NCBI RefSeq assembly: GCF_022179085.1
Contig: NZ_BPQE01000008.1
Location: 62,001 to 126,000, forward strand
DNA: 64,000 bases
Direction of reading: 5' to 3'
From: Methylobacterium aerolatum
GTDB lineage: Bacteria; Pseudomonadota; Alphaproteobacteria; Rhizobiales; Beijerinckiaceae
A program made the translations under genes and the position numbers. The notes beneath the pieces are model-generated. The model did no database searches and had not been told where the DNA came from. It was given only the letters and a program-made list of their open reading frames with translations. Below, one piece after another: positions 25,752-35,674 of this stretch. How positions within the stretch are numbered: the first letter of the stretch is position 1; every line of letters begins with the position of its first letter.

Positions 25752-26738
25752 CTACTGCCCCTGCCCGATCTCCGCCTCGACCTCTGCCGGATCGAGATCG
25801 TAGCGGCGGGAGCAGAACTCGCAGGTGATGACGATGCGGCCGTCGTCGGCCACCATGTCCTTGCGCTCCTGCGGGCTGAAGGACCGGATCATCCCCATCA
25901 CCCGCTCCTGGGAACAGCGGCAGGTCTCGCGGACGGGCTGCCGGTCGAACACCCGCACGCCGCGCTCGTGGAACAGACGGTAGAGCAGACGTTCGCTCGT
26001 TACGTTCGGGTCGATGAGTTCGTGGTCCTCGATGGTGGCGGCGAGCGAGCGCGCCTCGACCCAGGCGTCGTCCTCCGGCGCATCCGTGCCGAGATGGGCG
26101 TGGCCCTCGGGGATGTCGCCCGGCGGCAGGTCCGCGAGGCGCGCCCGGTCGATGGATTGGGGCAGGAACTGCACGATCAGGCCGCCTGCCCGCCAATGCC
26201 CGGCCGCGCCGTCCACCGCCTCGGCGACCGCGAGGCGCACGATCGTCGGGATCTGCTCCGACTGACGGAAATACTGGTGGGCCGCCTCCTCCAGGCTCTG
26301 GCCCTCCATCGGCACCACGCCCTGGTAGCGGCTGGCGGCGCTGCCCTGGTCGATGGTCATGGCGAGGTGGCCGTTGCCGATAAGGTCGGCGTCGCGCAGG
26401 GGGGCGGTGCCGAGGGCCGCGACCCGTTCCGCATCGAAACGGGCGGTGGCGCGCAGCCGGTCGGGCGCCTCGAAATCGACCACGATCATCTCGACCGGGC
26501 CGTCGGTCTTGGTCTGGAGCTGGAAGCGGCCCTCGAACTTCAGGGAGGCGCCGAGCAGCACGGTGAGCGCTGCTGCCTCGCCGAGCAGCCGCGCGACGGG
26601 GTCGGGGTAGCCGTGGCGGCGCAGGATCGTGTCGATGGAGGGGCCGAGGCGCACCACCCGCCCGCGCACATCGAGCGCCTCGACGGCGAAGGGCAGCACG
26701 GCATCGTCGACGCCGGGGGTCTCGGTTCCTGCGGTCAT
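25752..26738 (-). CDS. hslO: Hsp33 redox-regulated holdase chaperone
   Basis: A cytoplasmic chaperone activated by oxidation. It has 328 residues; the C-terminal zinc/redox switch shows CRCSQERV (CxC) and, 30 residues later, CEFCSRRY (CxxC), all four cysteines intact. The N-terminal core contains LGEAAALTVLLGASLKFEGR. In many alphaproteobacteria hslO follows argF, as here: argD, argF and hslO run in the same direction, although a repeat of about 95 bp separates argF from hslO. Confidence 0.95.
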   Translation of the reverse strand: MTAGTETPGVDDAVLPFAVEALDVRGRVVRLGPSIDTILRRHGYPDPVARLLGEAAALTVLLGASLKFEGRFQLQTKTDGPVEMIVVDFEAPDRLRATARFDAERVAALGTAPLRDADLIGNGHLAMTIDQGSAASRYQGVVPMEGQSLEEAAHQYFRQSEQIPTIVRLAVAEAVDGAAGHWRAGGLIVQFLPQSIDRARLADLPPGDIPEGHAHLGTDAPEDDAWVEARSLAATIEDHELIDPNVTSERLLYRLFHERGVRVFDRQPVRETCRCSQERVMGMIRSFSPQERKDMVADDGRIVITCEFCSRRYDLDPAEVEAEIGQGQ

Positions 26739-26843
26739 GGTCTCTCCGGGGATCTCCCCGTCATATGGTAACCCGAGGCGGGGTTCCCAAAGGGCCGTCC
26801 TCGGATGCTCCTAGGCACGATCCGCTGCGGGCCGGGCGCTCGC

Positions 26844-26938
26844 CATCGTCCTTGCGAGCGGAGCGAAGCAATCCAGGGATGCACTCCCTCAGGAAGCGTC
26901 CCGCTGCCCTGGATTGCTTCGCTCCGCTCGCAAAGACG
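26844..26938. repeat. GCGAGCG/CCAGGG palindromic repeat
   Basis: TTGCGAGCGGAGCGAAGCAA ... TTGCTTCGCTCCGCTCGCAA are long, nearly perfect inverted arms, making this the cleanest copy in the window. It sits between argF and hslO and may attenuate read-through. Confidence 0.8.
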
Positions 26939-26966
26939 TCGGCGGCATCACGGAGTATCCGCCGCG

Positions 26967-27953
26967 CTACGCTCCGCCCGCCTCCAGGCACCACGCCAGG
27001 ATGCCCTTCTGCGCGTGGAGCCGGTTCTCGGCCTCGTCGAACACCACCGATTGCGGCCCGTCCATCACCTCGGCGGTGACCTCCTCGCCCCGGTGGGCGG
27101 GCAGGCAGTGCATGAAGATCGCGTCGGGCTTGGCCGCCGCCATCAGGGCCGCATCGACCCGGTAGGGGGAAAGCAGGTTGTGGCGGTGGCTCTCGTCGTC
27201 GTCGCCCATGGAGACCCAGCAGTCGGTCACCACCGCGTCCGCCCCGTCCACCGCCGCGCGGGCGTCGGTGGTGACGTTGAGCCTCGCGCCCTCGCGCTGC
27301 GCCCAGGCCACCAGGGATGCGGGGGGCGCCAGCTCCGGCGGGCTGGCGACGTTGAGGGTGAAGTCGAGCCGCGCGGCGGCGTGGACCCAGCTCGCCAGCA
27401 CGTTGTTGGCATCGCCCGACCACGCCACGGTGCGGCCGCGGATCGGCCCCCGGTGCTCCTCGAAGGTCAGCACGTCCGCCATGATCTGGCAGGGATGCGA
27501 GTGCTTGGTCAGCGCGTTGATCACCGGCACGGTGGCATGCTCCGCGAGTTCGAGCATCTGCCCGTGATCGAGGATGCGGATCATGATCGCGTCCACGAAG
27601 CGGGAGAGCACCTGCGCCGTGTCGCCGATGGTCTCGCCCCGGCCGAGCTGCATCTCGGAGCCCGTGAGCATCAGCGTCTCGCCGCCCAGTTCGCGCATCG
27701 CCACGTCGAAGGAGACGCGGGTGCGGGTCGAGGGCCGGTCGAAGACCATCGCGAGCGTCTTGCCCACGAGGGGCCGCTCGGCCGCGCGCGCGCCCTTGCG
27801 GCGGATCGCCTTCATGTCGGCGCTCGCATCGAGCATCCGGCGGATCTCGTCCCCCGAGAAGTCGGAGAGATCGAGGAAGTGGCGGGGCGCCGGGGCGGCG
27901 GCCGCGCCGGCCGCCCGTCCGTTCAGGGGGCGACCGTTGGGGAGGGTTGTCAT
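26967..27953 (-). CDS. argF: Ornithine carbamoyltransferase
   Basis: Makes citrulline from ornithine and carbamoyl phosphate. 328 residues with the carbamoyl-phosphate motif [20 protein letters not shown], the [14 protein letters not shown] block and the ornithine loop [13 protein letters not shown]. The N-terminus carries ~20 extra Ala/Pro/Gly-rich residues before [17 protein letters not shown]. It is 24 bp downstream of argD, so they form an operon. Confidence 0.96.
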   Translation of the reverse strand: MTTLPNGRPLNGRAAGAAAAPAPRHFLDLSDFSGDEIRRMLDASADMKAIRRKGARAAERPLVGKTLAMVFDRPSTRTRVSFDVAMRELGGETLMLTGSEMQLGRGETIGDTAQVLSRFVDAIMIRILDHGQMLELAEHATVPVINALTKHSHPCQIMADVLTFEEHRGPIRGRTVAWSGDANNVLASWVHAAARLDFTLNVASPPELAPPASLVAWAQREGARLNVTTDARAAVDGADAVVTDCWVSMGDDDESHRHNLLSPYRVDAALMAAAKPDAIFMHCLPAHRGEEVTAEVMDGPQSVVFDEAENRLHAQKGILAWCLEAGGA

Positions 27954-27977
27954 CGCAATGGACTTTCCGGCGGTGCC

Positions 27978-29168
27978 CTACTCGGCCGCCCCGCGCAGCG
28001 CCTCGAACCCGGCCGCGGCGGCATCGAGCCGCCGGACCGCCTCATCGACGTCCGACTCGGTGACGATCAGCGGCGGAATCAGCCGCACGACGTTGTCGCC
28101 CGCCGGGATCACGAGGAGGTGGGCCTCCCGTGCCGACACGGCGAATTCGGTGTTGGGGACGGCGAGCTTGAGGCCGATCATCAGCCCCTCGCCGCGGACG
28201 TCCTCGATGACCCGCGGGTGCCGGTCCCTGAGGGCGGCGAGCTTCTGCTTCAGCCGCAGGCCCGTCTGCGCCACGTGCTCCAGGAACCCGTCCGAGAGGA
28301 TCACGTCGAGCACGGCGTTGCCCACCGCCATGGCGAGCGGGTTGCCGCCGAAGGTCGAGCCGTGGCTGCCCGCGATCATGCCGCGCGCCGCCTCGCGGGT
28401 GCAGAGGCAGGCCCCCAGCGGGAAGCCGCCGCCGATCCCCTTGGCCGCCGAGAGGATGTCCGGCGCGATGCCGGACCACTCGTGGGCGAAGAGCTTGCCG
28501 GTGCGGCCGATGCCGGTCTGCACCTCGTCCATGATGAGGAGCAGGCCGTGCCGGTCGCAGGTCTCGCGCAGGCGGCGCAGGTCGGCGGGGGGGATGACCC
28601 GCACGCCGCCCTCGCCCTGGATCGGCTCGATCATCAGGGCGGCGGTCTCGGGGCCGATGGCCGCCTCCAGCGCCTCGAAGTCGCCGGTGGGCACCTGATC
28701 GAAGCCATCGACCTTCGGGCCGAAGCCGACGATGTACTTCTGCTGGCCGCCTGCCGCGAGGGTGGCCAGCGTGCGCCCGTGGAAGGCGCCCTCGAAGGTC
28801 ACGATCCGGTAGCGCTCGGGATGTCCGCCCGCCGCGTGGTACTTCCGCGCGACCTTGATCGCCGCCTCGTTGGCCTCCGCCCCCGAATTGCAGAAGAACG
28901 CGACCTCCGCGAACGTCGCCTCCACGAATCGCCGGCCGAGGCGCTCGCCCTCCGGGATCTGGTAGAGGTTCGAGACGTGCCAGACCTTCCCCGCCTGCTC
29001 GGTGAGCGCGGCGACGAGGTGCGGGTGGGCGTGGCCGAGCGCGTTCACGGCGACGCCCGCCCCGAAATCGAGGTATCGCTCTCCGTCCTCCGCGACGAGC
29101 CATGCGCCCTCGCCTCGGACGAAGGCGAGGGGAGCACGGGCGTAATTCGGCAGAAGGGCGGATGTCAC
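27978..29168 (-). CDS. argD: Acetylornithine aminotransferase
   Basis: A PLP-dependent class III aminotransferase of arginine synthesis. 396 residues from a GTG start at 29168 ([20 protein letters not shown]), which is preceded by GGAGA at a proper distance; the open frame extends far upstream but without family similarity. Motifs are [40 protein letters not shown] and [15 protein letters not shown], where the lysine binds PLP. It heads the argD-argF pair and is divergent from the RidA-family gene. Confidence 0.95.
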   Translation of the reverse strand: MTSALLPNYARAPLAFVRGEGAWLVAEDGERYLDFGAGVAVNALGHAHPHLVAALTEQAGKVWHVSNLYQIPEGERLGRRFVEATFAEVAFFCNSGAEANEAAIKVARKYHAAGGHPERYRIVTFEGAFHGRTLATLAAGGQQKYIVGFGPKVDGFDQVPTGDFEALEAAIGPETAALMIEPIQGEGGVRVIPPADLRRLRETCDRHGLLLIMDEVQTGIGRTGKLFAHEWSGIAPDILSAAKGIGGGFPLGACLCTREAARGMIAGSHGSTFGGNPLAMAVGNAVLDVILSDGFLEHVAQTGLRLKQKLAALRDRHPRVIEDVRGEGLMIGLKLAVPNTEFAVSAREAHLLVIPAGDNVVRLIPPLIVTESDVDEAVRRLDAAAAGFEALRGAAE

Positions 29169-29432
29169 GATCCGGTCTCCATCGCACCTGAGGTCCCGCC
29201 GCGCGACGGCGCGGCGCCACCAAATGAAAGTGCCGCCTCGATCACCGGGCGGCACGCGCGCGATTACTATGAATCGGCTCTGCCGTGTCAATCGCGCAAA
29301 CTCCGTGCCGGGCGCGGGGCAGGGTCTCTTCCGACGGTCCGGTCGCGCTTCCGGCGCTCCCCGCCGCCCCTTGCGCGGAGGGCCTCCGCCATGCTCCAGA
29401 ACCCGCCGCGAACGTGACAGGGGAAGCACCGC

Positions 29433-29909
29433 ATGAGCACGATCAAGGACCGTCTGGCGAAACTCGGCCTGAGCCTGCCGAAGGCGGCGGCGCCGGTGGC
29501 GAATTACGTGCCCTTCGTGCGGACCGGCGCCCTCGTCGTGATCTCCGGCCAGGTTTGCTTCGGACCCGACGGGACCATCGCGCCGGAGCACAAGGGCAAG
29601 GTCGGCGCCGCCGTCTCGCCCGAGGCCGGCAAGGAGGCCGCCCGCCTCTGCGCCCTCAACATCCTCGCCCAGCTCGAGGCGGCGGTGGGCGACCTCGACC
29701 GGGCCGTGGAGCAATGCGTCCGGCTCGGCGGCTTCATCAACGCCGCCCCCGGCTTCTCGGCGGTGGCGGGCGTGATGAACGGCGCCTCGGACCTGATGGT
29801 CGAGGTGCTGGGGGACCGCGGGCGGCACGCGCGCTCGACGGTCGGCGTCGCGGAACTGCCCCTCGACGCGGCGGTCGAGGTCGAGGCGATGTTCGAGGTG
29901 CGGGGATGA
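29433..29909 (+). CDS. RidA family protein (long form)
   Basis: A 158-residue member of the RidA/YjgF superfamily, longer than the ~130-residue archetype: [20 protein letters not shown], then [20 protein letters not shown], and [20 protein letters not shown] at the end. RidA hydrolyses reactive enamine/imine intermediates; the long subgroup is not well characterised. The arginine residue typical of catalytic RidA is in the ARSTVG motif. Its stop overlaps the following gene start (ATGA). Divergent from argD. Confidence 0.88.
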   Translation: MSTIKDRLAKLGLSLPKAAAPVANYVPFVRTGALVVISGQVCFGPDGTIAPEHKGKVGAAVSPEAGKEAARLCALNILAQLEAAVGDLDRAVEQCVRLGGFINAAPGFSAVAGVMNGASDLMVEVLGDRGRHARSTVGVAELPLDAAVEVEAMFEVRG

Positions 29910-30649
29910 CCGGCTGGCTCACCGCGCGGCCCATCGCCCATCGCGGGCTGCACGACCGCGCGGCGGGCCGCCCCGAGAACACCCTCGCCGCCGCCCGCGC
30001 GGCGGTGGCGGGCGGCTTCGCCATCGAGTGCGACGTGCAGCTCAGCGCCGACGGCGAGGCGATGGTTTTCCACGACTTCGCCCTCGGCCGGCTGACGGAG
30101 GCGAGCGAGCCGGTCGGTGCGACGACGGCCACCGCCCTCGGCCGGCTGACCGTGGCGGGGTCCGCCGAGACGATCCCGACCTTGCCGGATTTCCTGGCTG
30201 CGGTGGCCGGGGCGGTGCCGGTGATCGTCGAGATCAAGTCGGCCTATGACGGCGACCTGAGGCTCGCCCGGCGCACGGCGGAGGTCGCGGCGGCCTACGA
30301 GGGGCCGGTGGCGCTGAAATCCTTCGATCCGGCCATCGTCGCCGCCCTGCGGGAGGGGCTGCCCGCCCGGATTCCCCGGGGCATCGTCGCGGAAACGAGG
30401 CAGGACGACCCCGCCTACGCGGCGATGACGCCGAGCCAGCGGCGCAGCCTGTCCGACCTCCTGCACTTCGACGAGACCCGGCCGGATTTCCTCTCCTGGC
30501 GGGTGGACGACCTGCCCTGCGCGGCCGCCGCCCTGTGCCGCCTGCTCGCCGGGCTCCCGGTGATGACCTGGACGGTGCGGACACCCGAGCAGCGCGCGCA
30601 CGCGCAGGCCCACGCGGACCAGATGGTGTTCGAGGGGTTTTTGCCTTGA
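29906..30649 (+). CDS. Glycerophosphodiester phosphodiesterase family protein
   Basis: A 247-residue GDPD-fold protein hydrolysing glycerophosphodiesters to glycerol-3-phosphate. The catalytic region is visible as IAHRGLHD with [16 protein letters not shown] and [19 protein letters not shown]. No signal peptide, so it is probably cytoplasmic like UgpQ. The ATG at 29906 overlaps the RidA-gene stop, implying translational coupling. The substrate head group is not predictable. Confidence 0.9.
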   Translation: MTGWLTARPIAHRGLHDRAAGRPENTLAAARAAVAGGFAIECDVQLSADGEAMVFHDFALGRLTEASEPVGATTATALGRLTVAGSAETIPTLPDFLAAVAGAVPVIVEIKSAYDGDLRLARRTAEVAAAYEGPVALKSFDPAIVAALREGLPARIPRGIVAETRQDDPAYAAMTPSQRRSLSDLLHFDETRPDFLSWRVDDLPCAAAALCRLLAGLPVMTWTVRTPEQRAHAQAHADQMVFEGFLP

Positions 30650-30718
30650 GACGGAACGGAGTGGATAAATCCGGCAGTGAATATCACTGTAGATCGGATG
30701 GTCTGCCGGAGGCCCCTC

Positions 30719-31009
30719 ATGCCCACTCCCCGCGGACAGATGACCGTCACCCTCACCGAAGAGTTGGAGACATTCGTCCGGGACAAGGTGCGCGAAGGGG
30801 CATTCGCGACACCGAGCGAATACATCCGCGATCTCGTCCGCACCCGTTACCTCGCCGAACAGGATCGTACGGCGCGGCTTCAGGCGCTCGACGCTGCGCT
30901 TGCCGAGGGCTTAGCGGATGCGGAGGCCGGTAGGCTGGTGCCAGTGGGTGAAGCCTTCGCCCGCGTTCGGGCCGCCCTCGGAATGGCGGACGAAGATAAG
31001 TCGGCGTGA
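30719..31009 (+). CDS. parD: ParD-type antitoxin
   Basis: A 96-residue protein with a ribbon-helix-helix DNA-binding N-terminus (MTVTLTEELETFVRDKVREG, FATPSEYIRDLVRTRY) and a C-terminal toxin-binding tail. The ATG at 30719 follows GGAGG six bases upstream; an internal ATG at 30740 begins the conserved region. The stop overlaps the GTG of the downstream parE. The RHH domain normally autorepresses the pair. The antitoxin frame is intact while its toxin is broken. Confidence 0.88.
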   Translation: MPTPRGQMTVTLTEELETFVRDKVREGAFATPSEYIRDLVRTRYLAEQDRTARLQALDAALAEGLADAEAGRLVPVGEAFARVRAALGMADEDKSA

Positions 31010-31310
31010 AGGTCGTCCTCTCCGAAAGGGCGATCGACGACCTCGTCGGGATCGGAGCCTTATCAGACGGGACAACCCTGCCCGCGCTGCGACCTTCGTG
31101 TCCGAACTGGAGGCGCGCTGTCTCACCCTGGCCGACATGCCCAGGGGCTATCCGCTCCTTGCCGGTCGGGAAGCCAGCGGAATTCGAGGGCGTCCGTTCG
31201 GCGATTACCTGATCCTCTACCGGGTCGAGGACGTCGCCGCGCGCATCGACGTTCTTCGGGTGCTGCGCGGCGCGCGAGACATCGACGCTCTCTTGTTTCC
31301 ACAGGATTGA
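31006..31310 (+). pseudogene. parE: ParE-type toxin with a -1 frameshift
   Basis: Begins at a GTG overlapping the parD stop with MKVVLSERAIDDLVGIGA; the frame is then lost. The continuation RRDNPARAATFVSELEARC... to VLRVLRGARDIDALLFPQD is in the next frame and matches the rest of ParE. The junction is at about 31058-31063, where GCCTTATCAGACGG would need one more base (for example GCCTATATCAGACGG) to stay in frame. Read through, the protein would be ~101 residues. Either an inactivated toxin or a sequencing error. Confidence 0.85.
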
Positions 31311-31373
31311 GTCCGTCCCCCCTGCATCCATCCGCCGCTTGCCCCTCCCCCGGCGACCGCTAGAGTGGGCGGC

Positions 31374-32594
31374 ATGAAGCACGCCTCCGCGCCGCCGCCG
31401 GACGCCGAAGCCCTGACGGTGAGGGCTCTCCCCGGGCTCAAGGAGATCGGGGCGCAGGTCTGGGATGCCTGTGCCCTCTCGCCCGAGACCCTTGCGGCGG
31501 GCGACGAGACCCACAACCCCTTCGTGACCCACGCCTTCCTCTCGGCGCTGGAGGAGTCGGGCTGCGTCTCGCGGCGCACCGGCTGGCTGCCGGTCCACGT
31601 GGCCGTGGAACGGGCGGGCCAATTGCTCGCCGTGGCGCCCTGCTATCTGAAGTCCCACAGCCAGGGGGAATACGTCTTCGACCACGGGTGGGCCGACGCC
31701 TTCGAGCGCGCCGGGGGAAGCTACTACCCGAAGCTCCAGGTCAGCGTGCCCTTCACCCCGGTGACCGGGCCGCGCTTCCTCATCAGTCCCGGCGCCGACC
31801 CGGATTCCGCGACGGCGGCCCTCCTGGCCGGCCTGCGGGCCCTGCGGGGGGAGACGGATGCGTCCTCGGTCCACGTCACCTTCATGCGCGAGGCGGAGTG
31901 GGAGCGCGCCGGGGCGGCGGGATTCCTGAAGCGCACCGACCAGCAGTTCCACTGGGAGAACGACGGCTACGCCACCTTCGACGACTTCCTGGAGGCGCTG
32001 GCCTCCCGCAAGCGCAAGACCATCCGCCGGGAGCGGCGGGACGCGCTGGCGCCCGGCATCACCATCGAGCACCTGACGGGCGCAGACCTGACCGAGGCGG
32101 TGTGGGACGCGTTCTACGGGTTCTACATGGATACCGGCGCCCGGAAGTGGGGCAGGCCGTACCTCAACCGCCGGTTCTTCTCGCTCCTGTCGGAGCGGAT
32201 GGCGGACCGCGTCCTGCTCATCATGGCCAAGCGCGGCGGCCGCTACATCGCGGGCGCGATCAACCTGATCGGCGACGCGGCGCTCTACGGCCGCAACTGG
32301 GGCTGCACCGAGGACCACCCGTTCCTGCATTTCGAGGTCTGCTACTACCAGGCGATCGAGTATGCCATCGCCCACGGCCTCAAGCGGGTGGAGGCGGGCG
32401 CGCAGGGCGAGCACAAGCTGGCCCGGGGCTACCGGCCGGTGCTGATGCACTCCGCCCACGACATCGCGGACCCGTCGCTGCGCAAGGCGGTGGCCGACTA
32501 CTTGCAGCGTGAACGCGCCCACGTCGCCGAGGCGGTCGATGTCCTCGACACCCTCACCCCGTTCCGGCGCAGCACCCCCGACGAGCAGGCATGA
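31374..32594 (+). CDS. FemAB/GNAT-like protein of the DUF482 (peptidoglycan biosynthesis-like) family
   Basis: A 406-residue protein with the FemAB-like double GNAT fold of this family: NPFVTHAFLSALEESGC near residue 50, LPVHVAVERAGQLLAVAPCY, YVFDHGWADAFERAGGSYYP, FLEALASRKRKTIRRERRDA and the C-terminal RVEAGAQGEHKLARGYRPV. Relatives are often annotated as peptidogalycan biosynthesis or acetyltransferase proteins, but no reaction is established to my knowledge. The ATG at 31374 was preferred over the GTG at 31365. It overlaps the M20 hydrolase start (ATGATG), indicating coupling. Confidence 0.85.
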   Translation: MKHASAPPPDAEALTVRALPGLKEIGAQVWDACALSPETLAAGDETHNPFVTHAFLSALEESGCVSRRTGWLPVHVAVERAGQLLAVAPCYLKSHSQGEYVFDHGWADAFERAGGSYYPKLQVSVPFTPVTGPRFLISPGADPDSATAALLAGLRALRGETDASSVHVTFMREAEWERAGAAGFLKRTDQQFHWENDGYATFDDFLEALASRKRKTIRRERRDALAPGITIEHLTGADLTEAVWDAFYGFYMDTGARKWGRPYLNRRFFSLLSERMADRVLLIMAKRGGRYIAGAINLIGDAALYGRNWGCTEDHPFLHFEVCYYQAIEYAIAHGLKRVEAGAQGEHKLARGYRPVLMHSAHDIADPSLRKAVADYLQRERAHVAEAVDVLDTLTPFRRSTPDEQA

Positions 32595-33754
32595 TGGACC
32601 CGATCGCACATATCCAAGGCTTCGCCGACGAGTTGACCGCCCTGCGGCGGGACCTTCACGCCCATCCCGAGATCGGCTTCGAGGAGGTGCGCACGTCGGG
32701 CATCGTCGCCGGGCTGCTGGAGGGGTACGGCTTCGAGGTGCACCGGGGCATCGGCGGCACCGGGGTCGTCGGCCTCCTGAAGGGGCGTACCGACAATGGC
32801 CGCCGCATCGGCCTGCGCGCCGACATGGACGCCCTGCCCATTGAGGAGGAGACCAACCTCCCCTACCGTTCCACCATCCCCGGCAAGATGCACGCCTGCG
32901 GCCATGACGGGCACACGACGATGCTCGTCGGCGCCGCCCGCTACCTCGCGGAGACGCGCAACTTCGACGGCACGGCGGTGCTGATCTTCCAGCCGGCGGA
33001 GGAGGGCCTCGGCGGCGCCCGCGCCATGCTGAAGGACGGGCTGTTCGAGAAGTTTCCCTGCGACGAGATCTACGGGCTGCACAACCAGCCGGGGGGCCAG
33101 CACGGCCACATCAAGCTGCGCCCCGGCGCCCTGATGGCGGCGGCGGACTTCTTCGACATCCGCATCCGCGGCCGGGGCATCCATGCGGCGCAGCCGCACC
33201 GGGGGGTCGATCCCATCGTGGTCGCCACGGGCCTCGCCCAGGCCCTGCAATCCATCGCCTCGCGCAACGTCGATCCGCTGAAGTCGCTCGTCCTGTCGAT
33301 CACCCGGATCGAGGCGGGCTCGGCCTACAACGTCATCCCCGAGACCGCCCACATGGCGGGCACGATCCGCACCTTCGACAAGGAGGTCCGGGCGCTGACC
33401 GCCGCGCGGATGCGGGAGCTCTGCGCGGGCTTCGCCGCCGCCTACGGCGCCGAGATTACCGTGGACATCGAGGACAAGTTCTCCGTGCTGGAGAACGCCC
33501 CGGAGCAATCGGCCGCGGCCGCCGCCGTCGCCGCCGAGCTGATCGGCGAGGCGCAGGTCGATACGGATGCCCCGCCCCGCATGGGCAGCGAGGATTTCGC
33601 CGACATGACCATGGCCGTGCCCGGCGCCTATGTCTGGCTCGGCGCCGGTCCGGGGGCGGGCCTGCACAATGCCGGCTACGACTTCGCCGATTCGATCATC
33701 CCCGTCGGCAGCGCCTTCCTCGCGCGGCTCGTGGAGCGGCGGACGGCCGCCTGA
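32591..33754 (+). CDS. M20 family amidohydrolase (hippurate hydrolase/aminoacylase type)
   Basis: A 387-residue metal-dependent amidohydrolase: LHAHPEIGFEEVRTSGIVAG, RADMDALPIEEETNLPYRST, MHACGHDGHTTMLVGAARYL and FQPAEEGLGGARAMLKDGLF are the M20D metal and catalytic motifs, and MGSEDFADM lies near the C-terminus. It removes acyl groups from N-acyl amino acids; the specific substrate is unknown. It overlaps the end of the FemAB-like gene. No signal peptide. Confidence 0.92.
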   Translation: MMDPIAHIQGFADELTALRRDLHAHPEIGFEEVRTSGIVAGLLEGYGFEVHRGIGGTGVVGLLKGRTDNGRRIGLRADMDALPIEEETNLPYRSTIPGKMHACGHDGHTTMLVGAARYLAETRNFDGTAVLIFQPAEEGLGGARAMLKDGLFEKFPCDEIYGLHNQPGGQHGHIKLRPGALMAAADFFDIRIRGRGIHAAQPHRGVDPIVVATGLAQALQSIASRNVDPLKSLVLSITRIEAGSAYNVIPETAHMAGTIRTFDKEVRALTAARMRELCAGFAAAYGAEITVDIEDKFSVLENAPEQSAAAAAVAAELIGEAQVDTDAPPRMGSEDFADMTMAVPGAYVWLGAGPGAGLHNAGYDFADSIIPVGSAFLARLVERRTAA

Positions 33755-33821
33755 CGGGCCGGGGCTCGACAGGCGGAAGGGCCGGTGAGACAGTGGACGA
33801 CGAACGGGACGGGAGGCGGTC

Positions 33822-33929
33822 ATGTCGGCCGACATGCGGGAATCGCGGGCGAGCCTGATCCTGCTCGGCCTCTCCGTCGCGGCGGTGCTGATCTTCGGCG
33901 CCCTGACGCTGCTGATGCAGGCGGGATGA
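33822..33929 (+). CDS. 35-residue single-span membrane peptide
   Basis: A short frame starting MSADMRESRASLILLGLSVA with a ~20-residue hydrophobic segment (LILLGLSVAAVLIFGALTLL) and ending MQAG. The start follows GGGAGG five bases upstream, a strong ribosome site, which is the main reason to believe it. It follows the M20 gene by 67 bp and converges with tadG. Function unknown. Confidence 0.55.
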   Translation: MSADMRESRASLILLGLSVAAVLIFGALTLLMQAG

Positions 33930-33991
33930 CGGGCGGCGGGAGGCCGAGCCCCGGACCCGCCGAGGCCCGCATCCTCCGCAATCGCGCCGTC

Positions 33992-35674
33992 CTACTGCAC
34001 CAGCACCGCTTGGCCGCACAATGTGCCGTCGACGGTGTAGTCGGCGTAGCCGACCCGTAGGCCCAGCACCTTCAGCACGCCGTTGAGAACCAGATCGAGC
34101 GACGGCGCCGCCGCGCCGAGGGTGAGGTTCAGGGCCGGGGCGAGGAGGCCGCTCACCCCGAGCCCGTTGACCTGCAGGTTGAGGCTGCCGAGCAGGCTCC
34201 CCGTCAGCGACTGGGCGATGGCCCCCGAGGAGATGCTCTTCACCGTGTGCGCGGTGATGTCGGCATCCGAGAAGGTCAGGCTCTGGGAGGTCGAGCCGAT
34301 GGTCGCCAGCGCCCGGCCCGAGACCGTCACGAGATTGAGCGGCGCCGCGATCATCAGCGCCGGCTGCGACAGGTCCGGCCCGACATCGCCGCCGTTGATC
34401 GCCTGGCGCGATACCCCCGCGATCGCCAGGGTGGCGATGCCGGTCTGGCCGTCGATCACCACCTGACGGCCGCCGGGAACGGCGGACGAGCAGGTGAGGC
34501 TCTTGAGCGTTCCCTGGGCGGGGGCGAGGGCGACGTACAGGGGTAGGTTGAGGGAGCCGAGGTTCAGGGGCGCCGTGAGGGACGCCTCGATCAACAGGCG
34601 GGTCTGGGCGGTGCGCACGGTGGCGTTGGGGGTGCCGGGCCTGACCCAGCCCGAACTCCGCCGCCGCTCGCCGATCGCCAGGGTCAGCTTGGTGGAGAGG
34701 AGGCCCGGAATCGTGGCGCCGAGGTCGATCGAGACCTGGGACTGCCCGTTGGCCAGTGCTGCGGCGGCGCTGACGAGCCCCATGACCGACAGCGACGGCC
34801 CGGCGACCCCGCGCCCCGGCGCCAGGGCGCCGACGTCACCCAGGGGATCGATCTGGGAGATCGGCACGACGTTGCCGGCATTCGGCAGGGCGTTGAGGAT
34901 CCCCGTGAGCGCGGAGGCGGCGCCGCCGCCCGAGGCGGTGCGCAGGGCCATCAGCACCTGCCCGACGCTGGCATTCGATTGGGCGATCTCGGCGTAGCTC
35001 GCCCCGCCCATGTTGAGACTGGCGCCGAGGGCGTCGAGGACCTTGAACCCGTCGACCCGCGCGCTCAACAGGGCATTGTAATCGAGTAGGGAGAGCGTCA
35101 GCTTCGTCCCGAGCAGCGCCCCGAGGATGGCGTTGGGCAGGCCGCTGCCGTCGAGGGCCACGAGACCGGATCCGACGGAGAAGGCGGCGAACTGCGCCGT
35201 GGCCGCCGTCCCGGTGACCCGGATCGGCACCGAGGACGGCAGGCCGATGACCCGCCCGAAATTCACCGGCGCGCTGGTGGACAGGCCGACCTGGACGGCG
35301 TTGATCGCGGCCCCGCCGGGCTGGAACCGGGCGCCCACCGCGGCGGTGGCGTCGTAGCTGCCCGGCGTGACGGTGGCGGCGGTGGCGGCCGTGCCGTAGC
35401 CGTTGTCGCTCAAGGAGCGGCGGCTCGCCTCGGCGGCGCGGGCGATGTCGCTCGCTCCCAGCATCGCCGCGATGTCCACCGCGCCCTGGGCCTTGCGCCG
35501 GGCCTGGACCACCACCCCGAGATCGACGCCGACGGCGGCGACCCCCATCAGCAACGTGGAGCCGAAGGCGACGAGGATGATGACGTTGCCGCCCCGGGCC
35601 GTGCCGAAGGCCCTCCCCCGCTCCGCGACCGCCCGCAGCCAGGACGCGGCCGACCGCCGGAGACGGTCGATCAC
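33992..35674 (-). CDS. tadG: TadG-like pilus assembly/secreted protein
   Basis: A 560-residue protein with one N-terminal membrane span of TadG type (NVIILVAFGSTLLMGVAAVG, then VDLGVVVQARRKAQGAVDIA), followed by a long Ala/Ser/Leu-rich extracytoplasmic region. A GTG at 35674 overlaps the stop of the upstream tadE-like gene. No VWA metal site is evident. TadE and TadG are pseudopilins/assembly proteins of Flp pili, but no other tad/cpa gene is nearby, so this pair is an orphan set. Near the C-terminus is one cysteine (VDGTLCGQAVLVQ). Confidence 0.8.
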   Translation of the reverse strand: MIDRLRRSAASWLRAVAERGRAFGTARGGNVIILVAFGSTLLMGVAAVGVDLGVVVQARRKAQGAVDIAAMLGASDIARAAEASRRSLSDNGYGTAATAATVTPGSYDATAAVGARFQPGGAAINAVQVGLSTSAPVNFGRVIGLPSSVPIRVTGTAATAQFAAFSVGSGLVALDGSGLPNAILGALLGTKLTLSLLDYNALLSARVDGFKVLDALGASLNMGGASYAEIAQSNASVGQVLMALRTASGGGAASALTGILNALPNAGNVVPISQIDPLGDVGALAPGRGVAGPSLSVMGLVSAAAALANGQSQVSIDLGATIPGLLSTKLTLAIGERRRSSGWVRPGTPNATVRTAQTRLLIEASLTAPLNLGSLNLPLYVALAPAQGTLKSLTCSSAVPGGRQVVIDGQTGIATLAIAGVSRQAINGGDVGPDLSQPALMIAAPLNLVTVSGRALATIGSTSQSLTFSDADITAHTVKSISSGAIAQSLTGSLLGSLNLQVNGLGVSGLLAPALNLTLGAAAPSLDLVLNGVLKVLGLRVGYADYTVDGTLCGQAVLVQ

